Below, one piece after another: positions 33,791-46,162 of a stretch of 64,000 bases of DNA. The position numbers and the translations under genes were made by a program. Origin of the DNA: Stictocephala bisonia (taxonomy: Eukaryota > Arthropoda > Insecta > Hemiptera > Membracidae); the NCBI GenBank assembly GCA_035578905.1, contig JAQJVL010002687.1:1-64000 (forward strand). The letters run 5' to 3'. The number at the start of each line of letters is the position of its first letter. Within the stretch, counting starts at the first letter, position 1. The notes under the pieces are model-generated. The model saw only the letters and a program-made list of their open reading frames with translations, had not been told where the DNA came from and did no database searches.

Positions 33791-35624
33791 AGCATTTAAC
33801 CCTTTTAGTGCCGACATGCGCCGTGAGCGCTCGTCACTAAATTTTACTAAAAATGCCGACGTGTGCTGGGGGCTCACGTACGGTTTTTGTTATAGTGTAA
33901 ATTCAATTATTGACCAAACGCCACCAAACTTTGTGTCCTGTATCTAGATACTATTACTATTGTCAACAAAAAATCTTTTTTACTCTATGCTCAACGATGA
34001 TGACGTAATAGCACATGTTTACCGCTACATTTCCGTTTCGTCATTCAGTGAGTGTATGTTTTGGTTGTTGTTATTGTTTTGTTGCTAGGTAATCGTTTTG
34101 TCTACATTTGTACCTTTTCATTCTTTTATTTTAGTTTGTATGTATTATTTATAAGTTATGTAAATAGATTGCATCATGAGTAAAATAGCAAGATCGCCTG
34201 TAAGTGAAAATACAATCCTAGATAGTGTTGCACAAAGTGGTGTTCATGTTTATGATGAAGACGATCTAAGTGATACTTTTGTGGACAATATTTCTGAAAC
34301 TGATAGTGATTTAGGATTTGGGGATGATACGGATGATGATCCAGATTATGAGGCTTCAGGTATGTCGTTTGATGATAGTGAAGTAATACCAGCTACATCA
34401 GGTAGGCCTAGGAATATTACTGTTTCTCTAGTAGACCTATGCCTAGTACTAGTTCCAGTAATGTAGATGCAGTAATCAGTGAAGTTGCAAGGAACCCACC
34501 CTTTCTCCACAACATAGGCCTATCTGATAATGATGAAAATGATAATAATGACAATGATAATGATGATAGTGTTCCTGATTGGACTGAAGTGACAGAAAAT
34601 AATGATAGGCCAAATGTAAATACGGTAATTTTGGATTCAATTAAGTAACTGGTCCAAAACATTGTCCCCCTCATGATGCCCCACCAATTGCATATTTCAA
34701 TCTATTTTTTATTGGAAAAATGTGACTATAACAGAAATGAAGGCATTAATTGCTACCCTTTTGAATATGGGTTTTGTAAGAAAATCCACAATTGCATCTT
34801 ACTGGTCCACAGCTCGATCATTGAACACAAATTGGTTCGGTAACATGTTCAGCCGCAATAGATTTCAGTCCTTATTGCAATTTTTTCATGTAGCGGACAA
34901 CGATTTGCTTCCTAAACCTGGACAACCTGGGTATGACCCATGTGGCAAGTTTGATTTTGTTTTAAAACATGCTAATTGGGTATTCAGAAATTATTATACT
35001 CCACACAGAGAAATATCAATAGATGAGAGTCTTGTGGGCACAAAAAGCCACTCTCAAATCCTGCAATATCTCCCCAACAAACATCATCATCGTTGGGGGA
35101 TAAAACTTTGGATGCTGTGTGATTCAATCAGCAATTACTGTTTGGCTTTTGGCAGTAGGGATACTGAAAGCAATTTAGGAGTTCCCTTCAATGTTGTAAA
35201 AACACTTTTGAATATTGGCCAGTATTTACAAAAAGGATATCATCTTTTTGTAGATAATTTCTTCATGAGCATACCACTGGCAAAATATCTTTATGAAAAC
35301 CTAACTTAAATCACTGGAACAATAAGAAAAAACCGCAAAGGTATTCCTCAAGCATTTAAAAATAAATTTGCAGTTGGTCAAAGGACATATATGCGAAATG
35401 AAAACATACTGATGTTAGGACAGCGTGAAAAAGACCCAAAAAAACCCCGTCTTATTGCTGTCGACTAAACACAAAGCTGATAGTGTAGATTGCAGAAGTA
35501 AAAGGAATGCTAACATAGTGCACAAGAAATCCACAATGATAAATTTTAGAAATCCACAAGGAACTACAACAGATTTATGGGAGGTATTGACAGTTCGGAT
35601 CAAATGCTATATTGCTTCTTAGAT

Positions 35625-35700
35625 GAACCGTCAAGGGATTCGAACCTTGGACCTTACCCTCCGCAGTCCGGAGTCTAAGCCACCACACCTGCACTCATAA
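35625..35700 (-). repeat. tRNA-like SINE head inside the piggyBac element
   Basis: On the minus strand a B box (AAGGTTCGAATCCC) and an A-box-like TGGCTTAGACTCC are spaced as in a tRNA. The sequence directly follows the third catalytic Asp region of the transposase. No complete tRNA fold is expected: it lacks a clean acceptor stem. Confidence 0.55.
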
Positions 35701-35708
35701 TGATGGGT

Positions 35709-36212
35709 GGGCTCTATCACATACAGTGGCGCTACCTCCTACCTATTCACGATAGTGGTAACGGCCCTCCCTCCCACCCACACACTTACAGTGAGAATGG
35801 TATTTACCCACTCGCCCACCCACACACGTACAGTGGTATTTATTGACCCACCCGCCCACCCATACATGACCAGTGCCAATATCCGAGAAAATGCACTTTT
35901 AGTCATGTCACTGTAAAATTTTGCACATAAAGATTGTGCAAGAGTTGGTTTTAACCCATACACATACAATTTTATTAACCCACTCGCCCACCTATACACG
36001 TACAGAGGTATCAAACCGCCCATACACGTACAGAGGTATTAACCCATCCGCCCACCCATACACGTACAGTGGTATTAACCCACCCGCCCATCCATACACG
36101 TACAATGGTACCCTATACCACTGTTCGTGTATGGGTGGGCGGGTGGGTCAATACCACTGTGCGTGTATGGGCGGGCGGGTGGGTCAATGCCACTGTACAT
36201 GTACACAGTGTT
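35709..36212. repeat. Minisatellite of about 36-bp units that flips orientation
   Basis: Units of theme CCCACCCATACACGTACAGT + GGTATTAACCCACCCG occur repeatedly (35750-36110) in one direction. After about 36115 two units run in the opposite direction (GTGTATGGGTGGGCGGGTGG). An inverted array of this kind can fold back on itself. One lone unit is at 28757. Confidence 0.75.
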
Positions 36213-37439
36213 CCATTTTGATTCCTTAATTTGATCCAAACACTAAAGTACCACTTTTAAAGAAAACGGTATATCAATCTGTATATATAATATATGTCAT
36301 TACTACAATAGAGTAAAACATAATTACCGTTAATATTTCATAAAATACAAATTATTGGTTTCTTTACTCAAGTATGCATTTAGAAAACCTTAAATATCTT
36401 TTATTTTCCTTTAGTACAATTCATCGTAATTTTGTTTCTGTCAAATACTGGACTGTCAAATACTGGAAAAAAGTTGTTTTTAATATATTTGGCCGAATGG
36501 TACTAAATGCATATCTAATTTACAAGGGAAATTCATCTGGTAAACTACTAAATAGACAGCAATTTACAACAGCTATCATAGAAGCCCTAACTGATGAATG
36601 GTTTGAACACAAACGAATCGTTGAAGTTGGCCAGGAAGATGAACCGCAAAATCTTGAATATGGGATTGAATACTTGCCTGGCAGAATGCTAAAGAACTGC
36701 AGTGTCTGTAGCATTCTAAGTACTAGCACTGGGGGGCAAGGAAACGCACCAGAACCATTTGTACCAGATGCAAGAAGGGAATCCTTTGTGCTTCGGCAAA
36801 CATAAGTGTTGAAAAAATGTGTAAATATATATTGTAAATAGATATTATTATTTTTATAAACTATTTGAAACATTGGACTCAAGAACATGTGTGTAGAAAT
36901 ATTTTTTATGGATTCAGTGCTAAGTAGGTCATTTTGGATTTTACCAAGAATTTAGGATTTTACATGGTTTTTGAAGAAATACAATAACTTCTCCATTTTT
37001 CAAGGCAACTGCTTCAAATTTTTTGTGTGTGTTAACAATTAGATTTACTACAATCTGTACTAAAACCATTTTAGTGTAGGCTAACATATAAAGGCAGTTA
37101 TATATGGTCAAAGTTAAAAAAGAAATTATTTTTTTATTTACTTATTTATTTTTTTACAAACACAAATTGTAAAAATGTTATCCTAACTTAATGAGTATTT
37201 TTTTAGGTACTACACATAATTACCTAACAAACAACACCTCATATGTTAATTTATTCAAATAAACAAAAAAGATATGATTTTTGTTTAAATGTTGTCAAAA
37301 TCTTAAAAAAATGGCCTGGGATTTTTCGCATACACCTTTATAAAACAGGTTGGGATTTTTCACATGTACATTGAAAAAATTTCTGGCACTAAAAGGGTTA
37401 ATACCGCATGTGTAGTTACATATACATTGTTCCTTCTAT

Positions 37440-37870
37440 GAAGTTGAAAATTACCCAATTTATTTTTAGTATGCATTTAAACAGAGTAATTGTAGAGATT
37501 AATCACTGGTAGTATTCTGAGTTGAACAAAGAAAGGTTTACAATGGTGCCTATACAGATATCACTCTAACAGCCCTTTTCTGTAGCAATTAAATTCAATC
37601 CACATAACTAGGGTCACTCCACATTAGTATACTATGCATAATAATGCTCTGGAAGAATGCAGAGTGTGAAGAGCGGATAAAGTTATCAGGCACAAAATAC
37701 CTAAGACTTTTCAATAAATAAATAACTTAATACTAATGACAACTTTTTTACAACTCAGAATGAGACATTATACAATCCACAAAATCTTAGCACAAGGATC
37801 AGGAAAAGATAGTAAAAGCTGACCAATCCTAATACGATTTAACAGACATCTCTATTCATTCTACTACATT
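37440..37870 (-). pseudogene. LINE reverse transcriptase relic (thumb region), CR1-group
   Basis: The minus strand reads FFQSIIMHSILMWSDPSY, then LLQKRAVRVIS, the same C-terminal motif as LINE B (LLLQKRAVRCIAG). The order relative to 33180-33790 is wrong for a single split element, so these are separate fragments or were rearranged. Confidence 0.55.
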
Positions 37871-37916
37871 AGGTAAAATTAAGTATCATTTTTCTGTCCA
37901 ACAACAGTTGGCATAC

Positions 37917-37994
37917 CTGAACTTGAAAAAAATTGCCCATTTCCAGAAGAAGTGTTTTGGCTTGTCTATGTATCTCTGGGTTGGTTATTCCTGC
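37917..37994 (-). CDS. FPPS: FPPS exon (26 codons) preceding the second Asp-rich motif
   Basis: The exon reads AGITNPEIHRQAKTLLLEMG then NFFQVQ, and splices in phase 0 to DDYLDC. The acceptor is TTTTCAG and the donor CAG|GTATGCC. LLLEMG.FFQ.Q directly before DDYLD is diagnostic of FPPS. Confidence 0.92.
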
Positions 37995-38280
37995 CTGAAA
38001 ACAAACAAATGTATTCAAAGTAGTGTAAACAAACTCTCCAGACTTATAAATGTATAACCTTAAAATCTCACAACTGTTAAATTTAAATTATTGCATGTCA
38101 AATTTTTATTTATTCAATTTTTAATACTAACATTTTATTTCATGTATTAGATATTTATTCTCTAGTTATTTGTATTGTGTTAATTTCTGTGCATGTACAA
38201 AATGAAAGTAGGCTATCTTTGATAGATTATTAATTGTATTTGTCCATGGATGGGTAAATATTTTTAATCTTTATTTATTT

Positions 38281-38533
38281 ATTTATAAGACGCCGATCGT
38301 CAAGATATGGGTGAATATGGATTTCGAATGAGTGTAGATGAGCAAATGTAGTCATTGTTACAAACTAAGGCCGACTATTCCTTAGAAAGTGTCATTAATT
38401 AGTAGCCCAATGACAAATGAACAGCCAGTGATTATCAGCTGATCCTTTTCAAAATGTATTGACTCTGATTGGGATCGAACTGAGAACCTTTAACCCATGA
38501 AGCTGGGACTGAACCAACTACGCTACCGACCAA
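38281..38533 (-). repeat. tRNA-derived SINE, nearly full length
   Basis: On the minus strand it starts GGTCGGTAGCGTAGTTGG (A box TAGCGTAGTTGG), has B box AGTTCGATCCC, a body, then CATATCTTGACGATCGGCGT and a TAAATAAA tail. Pol III promoter boxes are intact. Same family as 60384-60640. Confidence 0.8.
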
Positions 38534-39089
38534 TCTTAATTAAATTAGCTAAATTCAAAATAGTAGAAATTCAAGACATTTATTAATTTTCAAAAAAGAA
38601 TTACTAAACACACTCCTGGTCAACCACCTCAAAATTTCCTAAATTGTGATAAAATGATTTAGTAAATATTATTATGAGATATGTATTATCTTATCAATAC
38701 CTAAATCTCTGTCACATCTATATATTTCTTGCCTTATCTTCCTGACTATCCTTATGAATTATTTGTTTTGACATGAATGAACACTATATTTTAATTGCCC
38801 AGTATCATTCATTTTCTGGAGGTCTCTTGTTGGATATAGTGATTTGTGCAGTTTATGGGTTGCAATAGGTGATTATCACTGTGTTTATTGTTTAATTCTC
38901 TGTATGCCCCAGAATTAAACTGAAGCAGTGTGTCCGCGTGACGGCTTTCGTGCACAATAGTTTTTCTCAGAGAGAGGCAGATTGTTTGGTGACAACATAC
39001 GATTATCGGAAGTGTTGTAAGGCGGTTTTTAGAATGAGAAGAAGACAGGAGAAAACAAGGAGGTGGTTGAGAAAGAATTACAAATGCGA

Positions 39090-39531
39090 GTGATCGTTTT
39101 TTGAGAGTGAATTTGAACTAAGGCAGATTGGAGACCCGAGTTATTCACTGATGAGACTCGCATCAACTTGAGTGCTCCAGATGGAGACATAGGTTTGGAG
39201 AAGGCAAGGAGAGAGGGTTAAAGAGAGCTGCATTTCTCCAAGAGAACCTTTTGGAGGTGGCTCACTTTTGTTTTTGGGGTGACATAAGTTCTGTCGGTTG
39301 TACAGTTGGTAGGCCAGCTCTGAGGGCACGAAGGTATGTGGACAACATCCTTGAATGTCGCGTGATTCTATTTGCTATTGATATTGGAGAGAACTTCATC
39401 CTGATGCATGAAAATGGATGGCCTCACAGCGTTGGATGTGGTTACAGCGTATCTTCCAGACCACAGTGACTGCAATGGACTAGCCAGCGAGGAGCCCTGA
39501 CCTCAACCCCATAGATCACGTATGGTATAAT
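39090..39531 (+). pseudogene. Tc1/mariner transposase relic, cut by the assembly gap
   Basis: Frames shift several times but the order is clear: ELFTDETRINL (first Asp), GDISSVGCTVG, RRYVDNILECRV, FILMHENGWPH (second acidic residue, Glu where Asp is usual), and a SPDLNPI-like region just before the N run. Decayed. Confidence 0.65.
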
Positions 39532-39628
39532 NNNNNNNNNNNNNNNNNNNNNNNNNNNNNNNNNNNNNNNNNNNNNNNNNNNNNNNNNNNNNNNNNNNNN
39601 NNNNNNNNNNNNNNNNNNNNNNNNNNNN
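39532..39628. other. Assembly gap (97 N)
   Basis: An unresolved run. The true length is unknown; the missing FPPS exon or exons could lie here. Confidence 0.95.
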
Positions 39629-39673
39629 GCTTTTTGTTTAGGCCTAAAGATGTTAATTGAATATCTGTACATT

Positions 39674-40350
39674 TTAACACATTCACTGCTACGATGCATG
39701 GTGTTATGCAACGTACAGTGCGGAGCTGCCTTGCCTGGTTTGGTATCATGGCTACACGCTTACCTATTTAAACATTTTGGCAAGTAAAATCGATTTATGT
39801 GCAATTCATACAATATTTTTGGTTCATATTTTGGTATTTACAGTATTTAATTCCCTTCAATCAACCAGATCATTCTATTCCAGTCCATTTATTTATTCAT
39901 CAGAAGCCGTAATAGACAAAACTGAATATTCTATTTCGTCTTTGAACTGTAAACTTACTGTCTTCAGACCAGCCAGAACTCGCATTCTCTTCAAAACAAA
40001 CCCCTCATGAGGATCCAGCCATGTTATAAAAATTATAAATAACTGAAATATCTACATAAAATTAAAAGCTGCATATAGACTATATACACCTTGTACAATA
40101 CATAGACAAAAATAAAAATGCCACACCGATACTAATGGAATGAAATGTTTACACTTGTCCGTCCATGCTTCACACTCTCTCCTCCGATGCTAACTTCACA
40201 CTGGCCAACAAAGGAACAGTGCATAGTATGTGATTTTCAGTCCTCCAGACCAACCCTAAGCAAGCTTTTAATGGTTTATCTCTAACGATTATCAAAAAGT
40301 GTCATCACTCGAAATAGGTTTCATCCAATTAACTTTGGATCTCGCGTCCC
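39674..40350. other. Possible piggyBac-type left end after the gap
   Basis: TTAACACATTCACTGC at 39674 is followed by a hairpin-like TACGATGCATGGTG/ATGCAACGTA, in the style of the other TTAA elements. No right terminus was found. A 77-codon frame inside has no known motif. Confidence 0.35.
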
Positions 40351-42804
40351 TAAGGTATTCTCCCTATAAGTAACTTCATTTTACAGGACCAAATTGGGGT
40401 TATGTGTTTTCTTAAAAGAAATTACAATAGACTTAAAATTATTAGGTAAAATTATAACATTTGCAAGTCTTACACACAAACTCTGCTTTTTGTGCAAAAA
40501 AAAGTATATATATTTACTGTAAAAAAATCACGAGAAATAAAAGACCTTGAACAGTTTTATAGAAAGTAATTTTCAAATGACCCACCACTTATAAATTGCA
40601 AATCTGAAATCAAAATTTTAATGAGGAACCTGTTCATTTTTGAGATAGTTTAAAAAATGTGGTTAGAGGTTTTCTGGATCGTGTTTCATTCCTCATTACA
40701 CATATATACTGTCAATACAATGTTTTCATGTACTCTGTATTAATAAGTAAACATATTTTTACATCAAACTATTTTATGCGTTAATTTTACATTAAAGTTA
40801 TTGAAAATACAATTTTTCTAGCATTTTAAAAATATTATTTTTTCATTTTCATACTAGGTGCAGGAACAAAAATATGCAAGACTAACTTCCTTTATCTAAA
40901 GAAATGTAAGCAACTTATTTGTAGTTTGGCTCTCTGAATAGATCAGGCACCAGCACTGATGAATGTCAAATAGAGGTTGTGCGTTTAGCATAGGCCTTCA
41001 TAATTACAATGACAATATGTGAACAGAGATGTGGCTGCACACGTGTTGATGCAACACTGAGCTATATTTGTCCTGAAGTCATTAAACATGGAAACAGTAA
41101 CTATTGAAAACTTGCATTTTTAAAATAAATATAGTAAATAAACAATTATAATTGAATTGCACTTAGTTATTCAAAGCACCTTCTGAAACTTAAAGCATGT
41201 TTTACAGAAAAGCCTATTAAATCAATCAATTTAATTTAATAAAAACTTAGTAGTTTCTATCAATTATTTATTTAAACAAACATATTCATTATTTATACTC
41301 CTAGTATTCATGTCCTTCCGAATATTAGAAAGAAAATTCAGTTTAAAAATAAACACAGACTAATAGGCTATAATGTTCACAATCTATTAATTTTATTAAT
41401 TTATCTAATAAACCTAAATTAGTACAATTCATTCAGATGTAAGCTTGAATACACTTGTCTCAGTTTAATCTTAGATTTTCCACATCAAGTAAAATGCATG
41501 ATTTGCATGACTAAACATAAATTTAATTTAAATTTTCTACTTGATGATGGTTTGAGTTTAACTAAACTATCAGTGGAATAAATGATGCTACTACAAATAA
41601 TTTATCAATACAGATATTTTTTCAGTGTTTAGTTGTTCATTAGGAAGCAATGAGCTTGATTATTAGTTTACTACCTTTGTACCCAAGGTCATTCATTATC
41701 ACAGGCAACAAATTCAACGTCTTGATAAGAAGTGTAAATGTTTGGGTAGGCTTCAAAGCCAATCTTGGCTTTTTCATATGCTTATAACTTAATTATGAAA
41801 TATTCAACTTTATACACAGAAGAAATCACCAGTCAGTCTTAATTTATTTTTTATTTAATTTATAAATTGTTCTTTTTACATTTCAAGTTATTAATGATAT
41901 TTATAACAATTTTATGAGATTGGACATAAAAGTGGCAAACATTGAAGACACCACATTTTCTTCTATTTATGTACTTTTGGACACACTATTTTCAACGAAA
42001 AATTATAATTTACATAATTCTAATTATGGTTTGTCCACCCTCTGTGGCACAGGACTATTCCAAACGCAACATGTTACAAAAATTTGAACTTTATATTTTC
42101 TGCTTGAAAGTTGGCCAAATACATTGTCATATATATGTTTATATAGTAGACCCTCTCTCTTAACCAGCCACCTTCCAACCGATTCTTCTTTCAAAATCAT
42201 GACTCCTAATTAAACTACCATTTCTCAATAAAACATCACTTTAACCAGTTTCGATCAGCTGGAAATGGACAGCAGCAAGGTTTGCAATATCTATGATCCA
42301 CACAACCTGTTAGGTACTGTCTGCTTCATTTCTCCAAAGAAATGCACCTGTTTTAACTAATCTGCTTACAGCTTCCATGGCATGTCGACCTTTACCGTCC
42401 ATGCAAGTATAGCTGTAGGTTATCATCGTGTGCCTTTGTGATTAATTGAGTGTTTGTGATATACTTCCTAATGTAAGTAAAATGAATATGCTTAATTATT
42501 TATTATAAAACATCTAATTTTACACCCAAATATGGAAATCTGTAATGTATATATAATTTTTAAGTTATGTCTTGTGAATAAACAAATTTAGTGTTAGATA
42601 AACTGTAATATAAAGAGGTTTTGAGCACCTCGGTCAAATCATTATTCGGTCGTAACCCTGGGTCCCAAGGTGGCCAGTTACGAGATAGTCTACTATATTA
42701 TTATTCATACAACGGTATGAAAAAAATTGAAATTATTGTACAATCACATAATTTTTATATGGTAATAAATAAATACTGTTGAGATGGTCAAGAATTTGGC
42801 TTAC
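40351..42804. other. FPPS intron sequence, AT-rich
   Basis: I searched the minus strand here for the first Asp-rich motif (DDIMD) and the GQSLDL-type region of FPPS and did not find them. No other gene is seen. Confidence 0.45.
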
Positions 42805-42945
42805 CATCTCAATACACCAGCCCATGATTTGGACATCACGGATTGTGTCAGACGTAATATGTTCAGGGGCAGCCAACATACGATATGCTAGGATCAGCGC
42901 CAGTCCTCTATTCTTCTTCCCTCCTGGCACGTTGTACTGCAAAAC
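42805..42945 (-). CDS. FPPS: FPPS exon with the GGKKNRG substrate-binding motif
   Basis: 47 codons: VLQYNVPGGKKNRGLALILA, then a helix ending VQIMGWCIEM. GGK(K/Y)NRG binds the isopentenyl diphosphate in the family. The acceptor is GTACAG and the donor ATG|GTAAGCC, phase 0 on both sides. The next family segment (LQAFFLVADDIMD-type) is not visible downstream. Confidence 0.93.
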
Positions 42946-43637
42946 CTGTACATACAACAGTGTTACTTCACAAAAGACATATTAGATTTCAGCAAATTAT
43001 GTAAACTTAAATCTTACTACTATATAAAAATCTAATGTTGTTTGTCTATCTGTCTGTGTGTGTGCGTATTACTCAATCAGCAAAAACTACTGGACCCAAT
43101 CAGCTGGAATTTTGCATGGACATTCTTAAGAGTCTCTGGTTAACACATAGGCCTATCTTCATTTTGAAATTCCATCAGGGCACCGGCCCAGGGGCTCTAA
43201 GAAGTATCAATGCAAGCCCTATGGAAATACCAATTTAACAATTGTTTATAATAGTTTCATTAATCAGCTGTTGGAATAAACAAACAACTTACATAGTTCT
43301 AAAGTCAATACCCGTACCAAACCTAACGACAACGCACTTTTGCGCTCACGTGTGTCAAGGAGAAGAAACCTGCACATTTTCACAAAGGGAATCAAAGCTG
43401 TAAATATTATTTAAATACACTTTTTTAAAAAGACTTTCTTTTTTATATACACGGTCATTTTAAAAACTGTTTAAACAGCCTAGAATTAATTTATTTCATC
43501 CATGTTTTGTATTACTGAATGCTATAAGCACAATATAAATCAACGTAAACCCCATACGAAGAACAGGTACTCTGCTAATTTATGATCAATTTTGGTTAGT
43601 AAATTTTATTTTTCTATAGGTTAAAGGGTTATCCTGT

Positions 43638-43758
<121 letters not shown>

Positions 43759-43819
43759 TGTACAACAGTATTTTAATTAATTTGTTTCTTGCTCCATGCT
43801 ATAATACTTGAACTTTCGC

Positions 43820-44454
43820 TTAACCCTCCAAGTGTTGCATTAAAACCCCCCAAGTGTTACACCATTTTTGTGACTTTTGCAGTGTTTTTAATCTAAAATA
43901 ACTAGGCTACATAAAGTACTACATTTTGAATTACTTACTTTTTAGTCCTAAAATTTGTCTATGGGCGGGAACTTAAAATTTCAAAAAAGTTTCAAAAATG
44001 TTTCAAGATCTCAATTTTTATATTTTTTTTTTTTTTGTTCACTTCATAAAAAAATCAAAATAACCATTTAGTAAAGAATTTATCACTGAACACAAAAATA
44101 TATACATTTACACACTTTTTTTAACACCTTGAATATAACACATATAGAAGAAATTATATACTCCACCAACTAGCAGACGTTCAACTGAAGGCACAGTAAA
44201 CAAACGCAGCTGATGTAATTTTGAAAATAAAATAAAACTGCTAATTTTTTACAAACAGTAGGCATTATACAGTTGCCATGCAGCCTGGATGTTCTAGAAT
44301 CGTGTAGTATTCGAATCATCGCGATATCGATAATGAAAACCGGTTAAATCAGTCAAAAACTACGGCGTTGCAAGATCGTTAAAAATCTAACGATCGACAC
44401 TCGGCCGCTAGAAAATATCGTTAGAAATCTAACGATCAACACTCGGAGGGTTAA
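43820..44454. mobile_element. piggyBac-type MITE
   Basis: The left end TTAACCCTCCAAGTGTTG and the right end ACACTCGGAGGGTTAA are inverted copies. Private hairpins GTTAGAAATCTAACGATC occur at least three times near the right end. Confidence 0.8.
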
Positions 44455-45087
44455 AGTAGTGATTGACCGTAGAAGTAAACTAATTTAAAAAATAAATATA
44501 TAGGCAAATGTAAATTGAAATTATTTACTTCTAGTAAAACTGGTCCTTGCATCAGGTGTTTCAACTTAACAAGACTACTCTACCTAAACATTTTTTATAT
44601 AAATAAATAAATAAATAAGTCAAATTTCTCAATATATTTAAATTTAATAATTATGTGCTAACTTGTAACTGAACTTATTATATACCTATAATGTAGAAAA
44701 ACAATTCAAATTCTTTGATATCATGTCCTCATTATATGTTGTTTTATAATTACCAACTTGTTTAGCGTATTTTGTGAGCAAAAATATGCAAGGACTATTG
44801 TGAATATTGGCACAGTCATTGTTGACTAGGGAAATGATTTACAAGTTTTTCTTTGATTTGAAATATTGTCTGCCCGGATGATTGTTCTAGGATGTTCATA
44901 TGATACTTTCATGTTTATTAATTTTATTATCTTTTCTATTTGAATACATTTACTTTTAATTGTTATTTTTCCATGAGTTAGAATTGCATGAGCTAAAAGC
45001 GAAGGTTGAATTATTATTAAATATTTTTTCAACCATGTGTAATGTTTCTTACCGTGTGTACATATTATTTTCGTAGTAATGTTTCTA
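44455..45087. other. FPPS intron, AT-rich spacer
   Basis: Nothing recognisable. Confidence 0.3.
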
Positions 45088-45810
45088 ATTTAATCCAGTA
45101 GTGCGTTTGGGTTATGGACGGTGACTCATGACATTGTGTGACTCGTGACCTTTTGTTGGCATATCATTCACTTCGAGACTGGTTTTTGTCTGACTGTGCA
45201 CATTTCCGCTGTGCCGCCCAACACCACAAGCGTGTATACACGCAGCTACTGTCGAGCCGAGCGGTTGTCATTGTCCGCCGCCTTACAGCTTTCAAACTGT
45301 GTACTGTATTTAGTTGTTTTATCATTACTTTAGTTTAATATATGCTAGTAATTTATTAGTTTTAAGTGTCAATATAAATAATCCGGCCGATTTTGATTTT
45401 GAGGAAGGTACTAAATACATCATAATCAAGTGCTATATGTATTTACTTATTTTGTATTATATGTGTTATGTGCAGGCCCTTAATGTATTTATCTGTTTAT
45501 GTACAAGTAAATGTACTCAATTATACATATTTTATTGATAGTAACAATATTTTGTATTGATTCATACTGTATAAGTGATCTTTGCCTGAGGCTTACTTTC
45601 AAGTAAAAGTTGGCTTATTTACATATTCATATATAAGAAAATAACGTAACGTAAGCTAATTAAAGTTTCAAAATGTTATCATATCTTTTATTTTCCTGTA
45701 TAAAACAATAAAAAAATTAGCAACTAAAAAAATTTTATTTTGATTTTTTTTACAATAGATTAGGGCTTAATGGAAAATAGGCATTGTATAAATGGCGCTC
45801 TAAGGGTTAA
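45088..45810. mobile_element. Possible piggyBac-type MITE
   Basis: The right end GGCGCTCTAAGGGTTAA (45794-45810) is typical. The left end is uncertain (TTTAATCCAGTAGTGCG at about 45090 is the best candidate). An in-frame acidic stretch (NNPADFDFEEG) at about 45380 recalls piggyBac transposase N termini. Confidence 0.4.
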
Positions 45811-46162
45811 GTAATAATTATTACATTAATCCCTGAGGATTAGGGAGTAATAAAGGAAGGAATGACAAGGTGCTGGCTCTGTCACATGGAAAAGTGGAAA
45901 AATAACTACTCGACACACATTTAGCGCACTAATGGATGCAAACTCCGTTTCCTTCTTCTATGTGGTGTAACCTATCATGATAATTTATACATAACAATTG
46001 AAGTACTGAAATTTTAAAAAGAAAAAATACAAAGTTTATATTTATTTGTAATTGTGAAGTTTTAGATCTACAAATTTATTGCCTAAGTCATATAATTGCA
46101 AGTTATCATATTTATAAATAAATGCATAGCTAAGCATTGATTGCAATAAAGGCAAAACACTG
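45811..46162. other. Intron spacer
   Basis: Nothing recognisable. Confidence 0.3.

Larger units (their letters stand above)
34176..36837 (+). pseudogene. piggyBac transposase, broken by frameshifts, a deletion and an insertion
   Basis: An acidic N terminus (from 34176) is frameshifted near 34440. A deletion follows NLFFI (about 34711) and the catalytic part resumes at TITEMKALIATLLNMG. ISIDESLVG (first catalytic Asp) and YHLFVDNFF (second Asp) lie in the 34722-35309 frame. An in-frame stop follows at 35307-35309, and a frameshift near 35465. MGGIDSSDQM (third Asp, about 35580-35610) ends abruptly at a SINE. The C terminus resumes at about 36456 (KYWKKVVFNIFGRMVLN), and the cysteine-rich finger (CSVC, then CTRCKKGILC) lies in two frames, split at a G run near 36731. 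The three catalytic Asp are still visible but the copy cannot be active. Confidence 0.88.
33796..37401 (+). mobile_element. piggyBac transposon, full length but decayed
   Basis: TTAACCCTTTTAGTGCC at 33796 and GGCACTAAAAGGGTTAA at 37385-37401 are perfect inverted copies, with TTAA duplication. It carries a plus-strand transposase relic (34176-36837) and is itself interrupted by a SINE head and minisatellite (about 35625-36450). It sits within an FPPS intron, opposite to the gene's direction. Confidence 0.9.

Noticed and set aside
35630..35700. A functional tRNA gene
   Set aside because: A and B boxes are visible but there is no clean acceptor stem and the anticodon loop lacks the usual T before the anticodon. 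It is better explained as a SINE head.
35739..36229. Repetitive open frames in the minisatellite as a repeat protein
   Set aside because: Frames are open on both strands only because of the repeat unit, and the array changes direction.
39777..40010. 77-codon frame after the gap as the missing FPPS exon
   Set aside because: It is on the wrong strand, and neither strand shows the Asp-rich or GQSLDL motifs.
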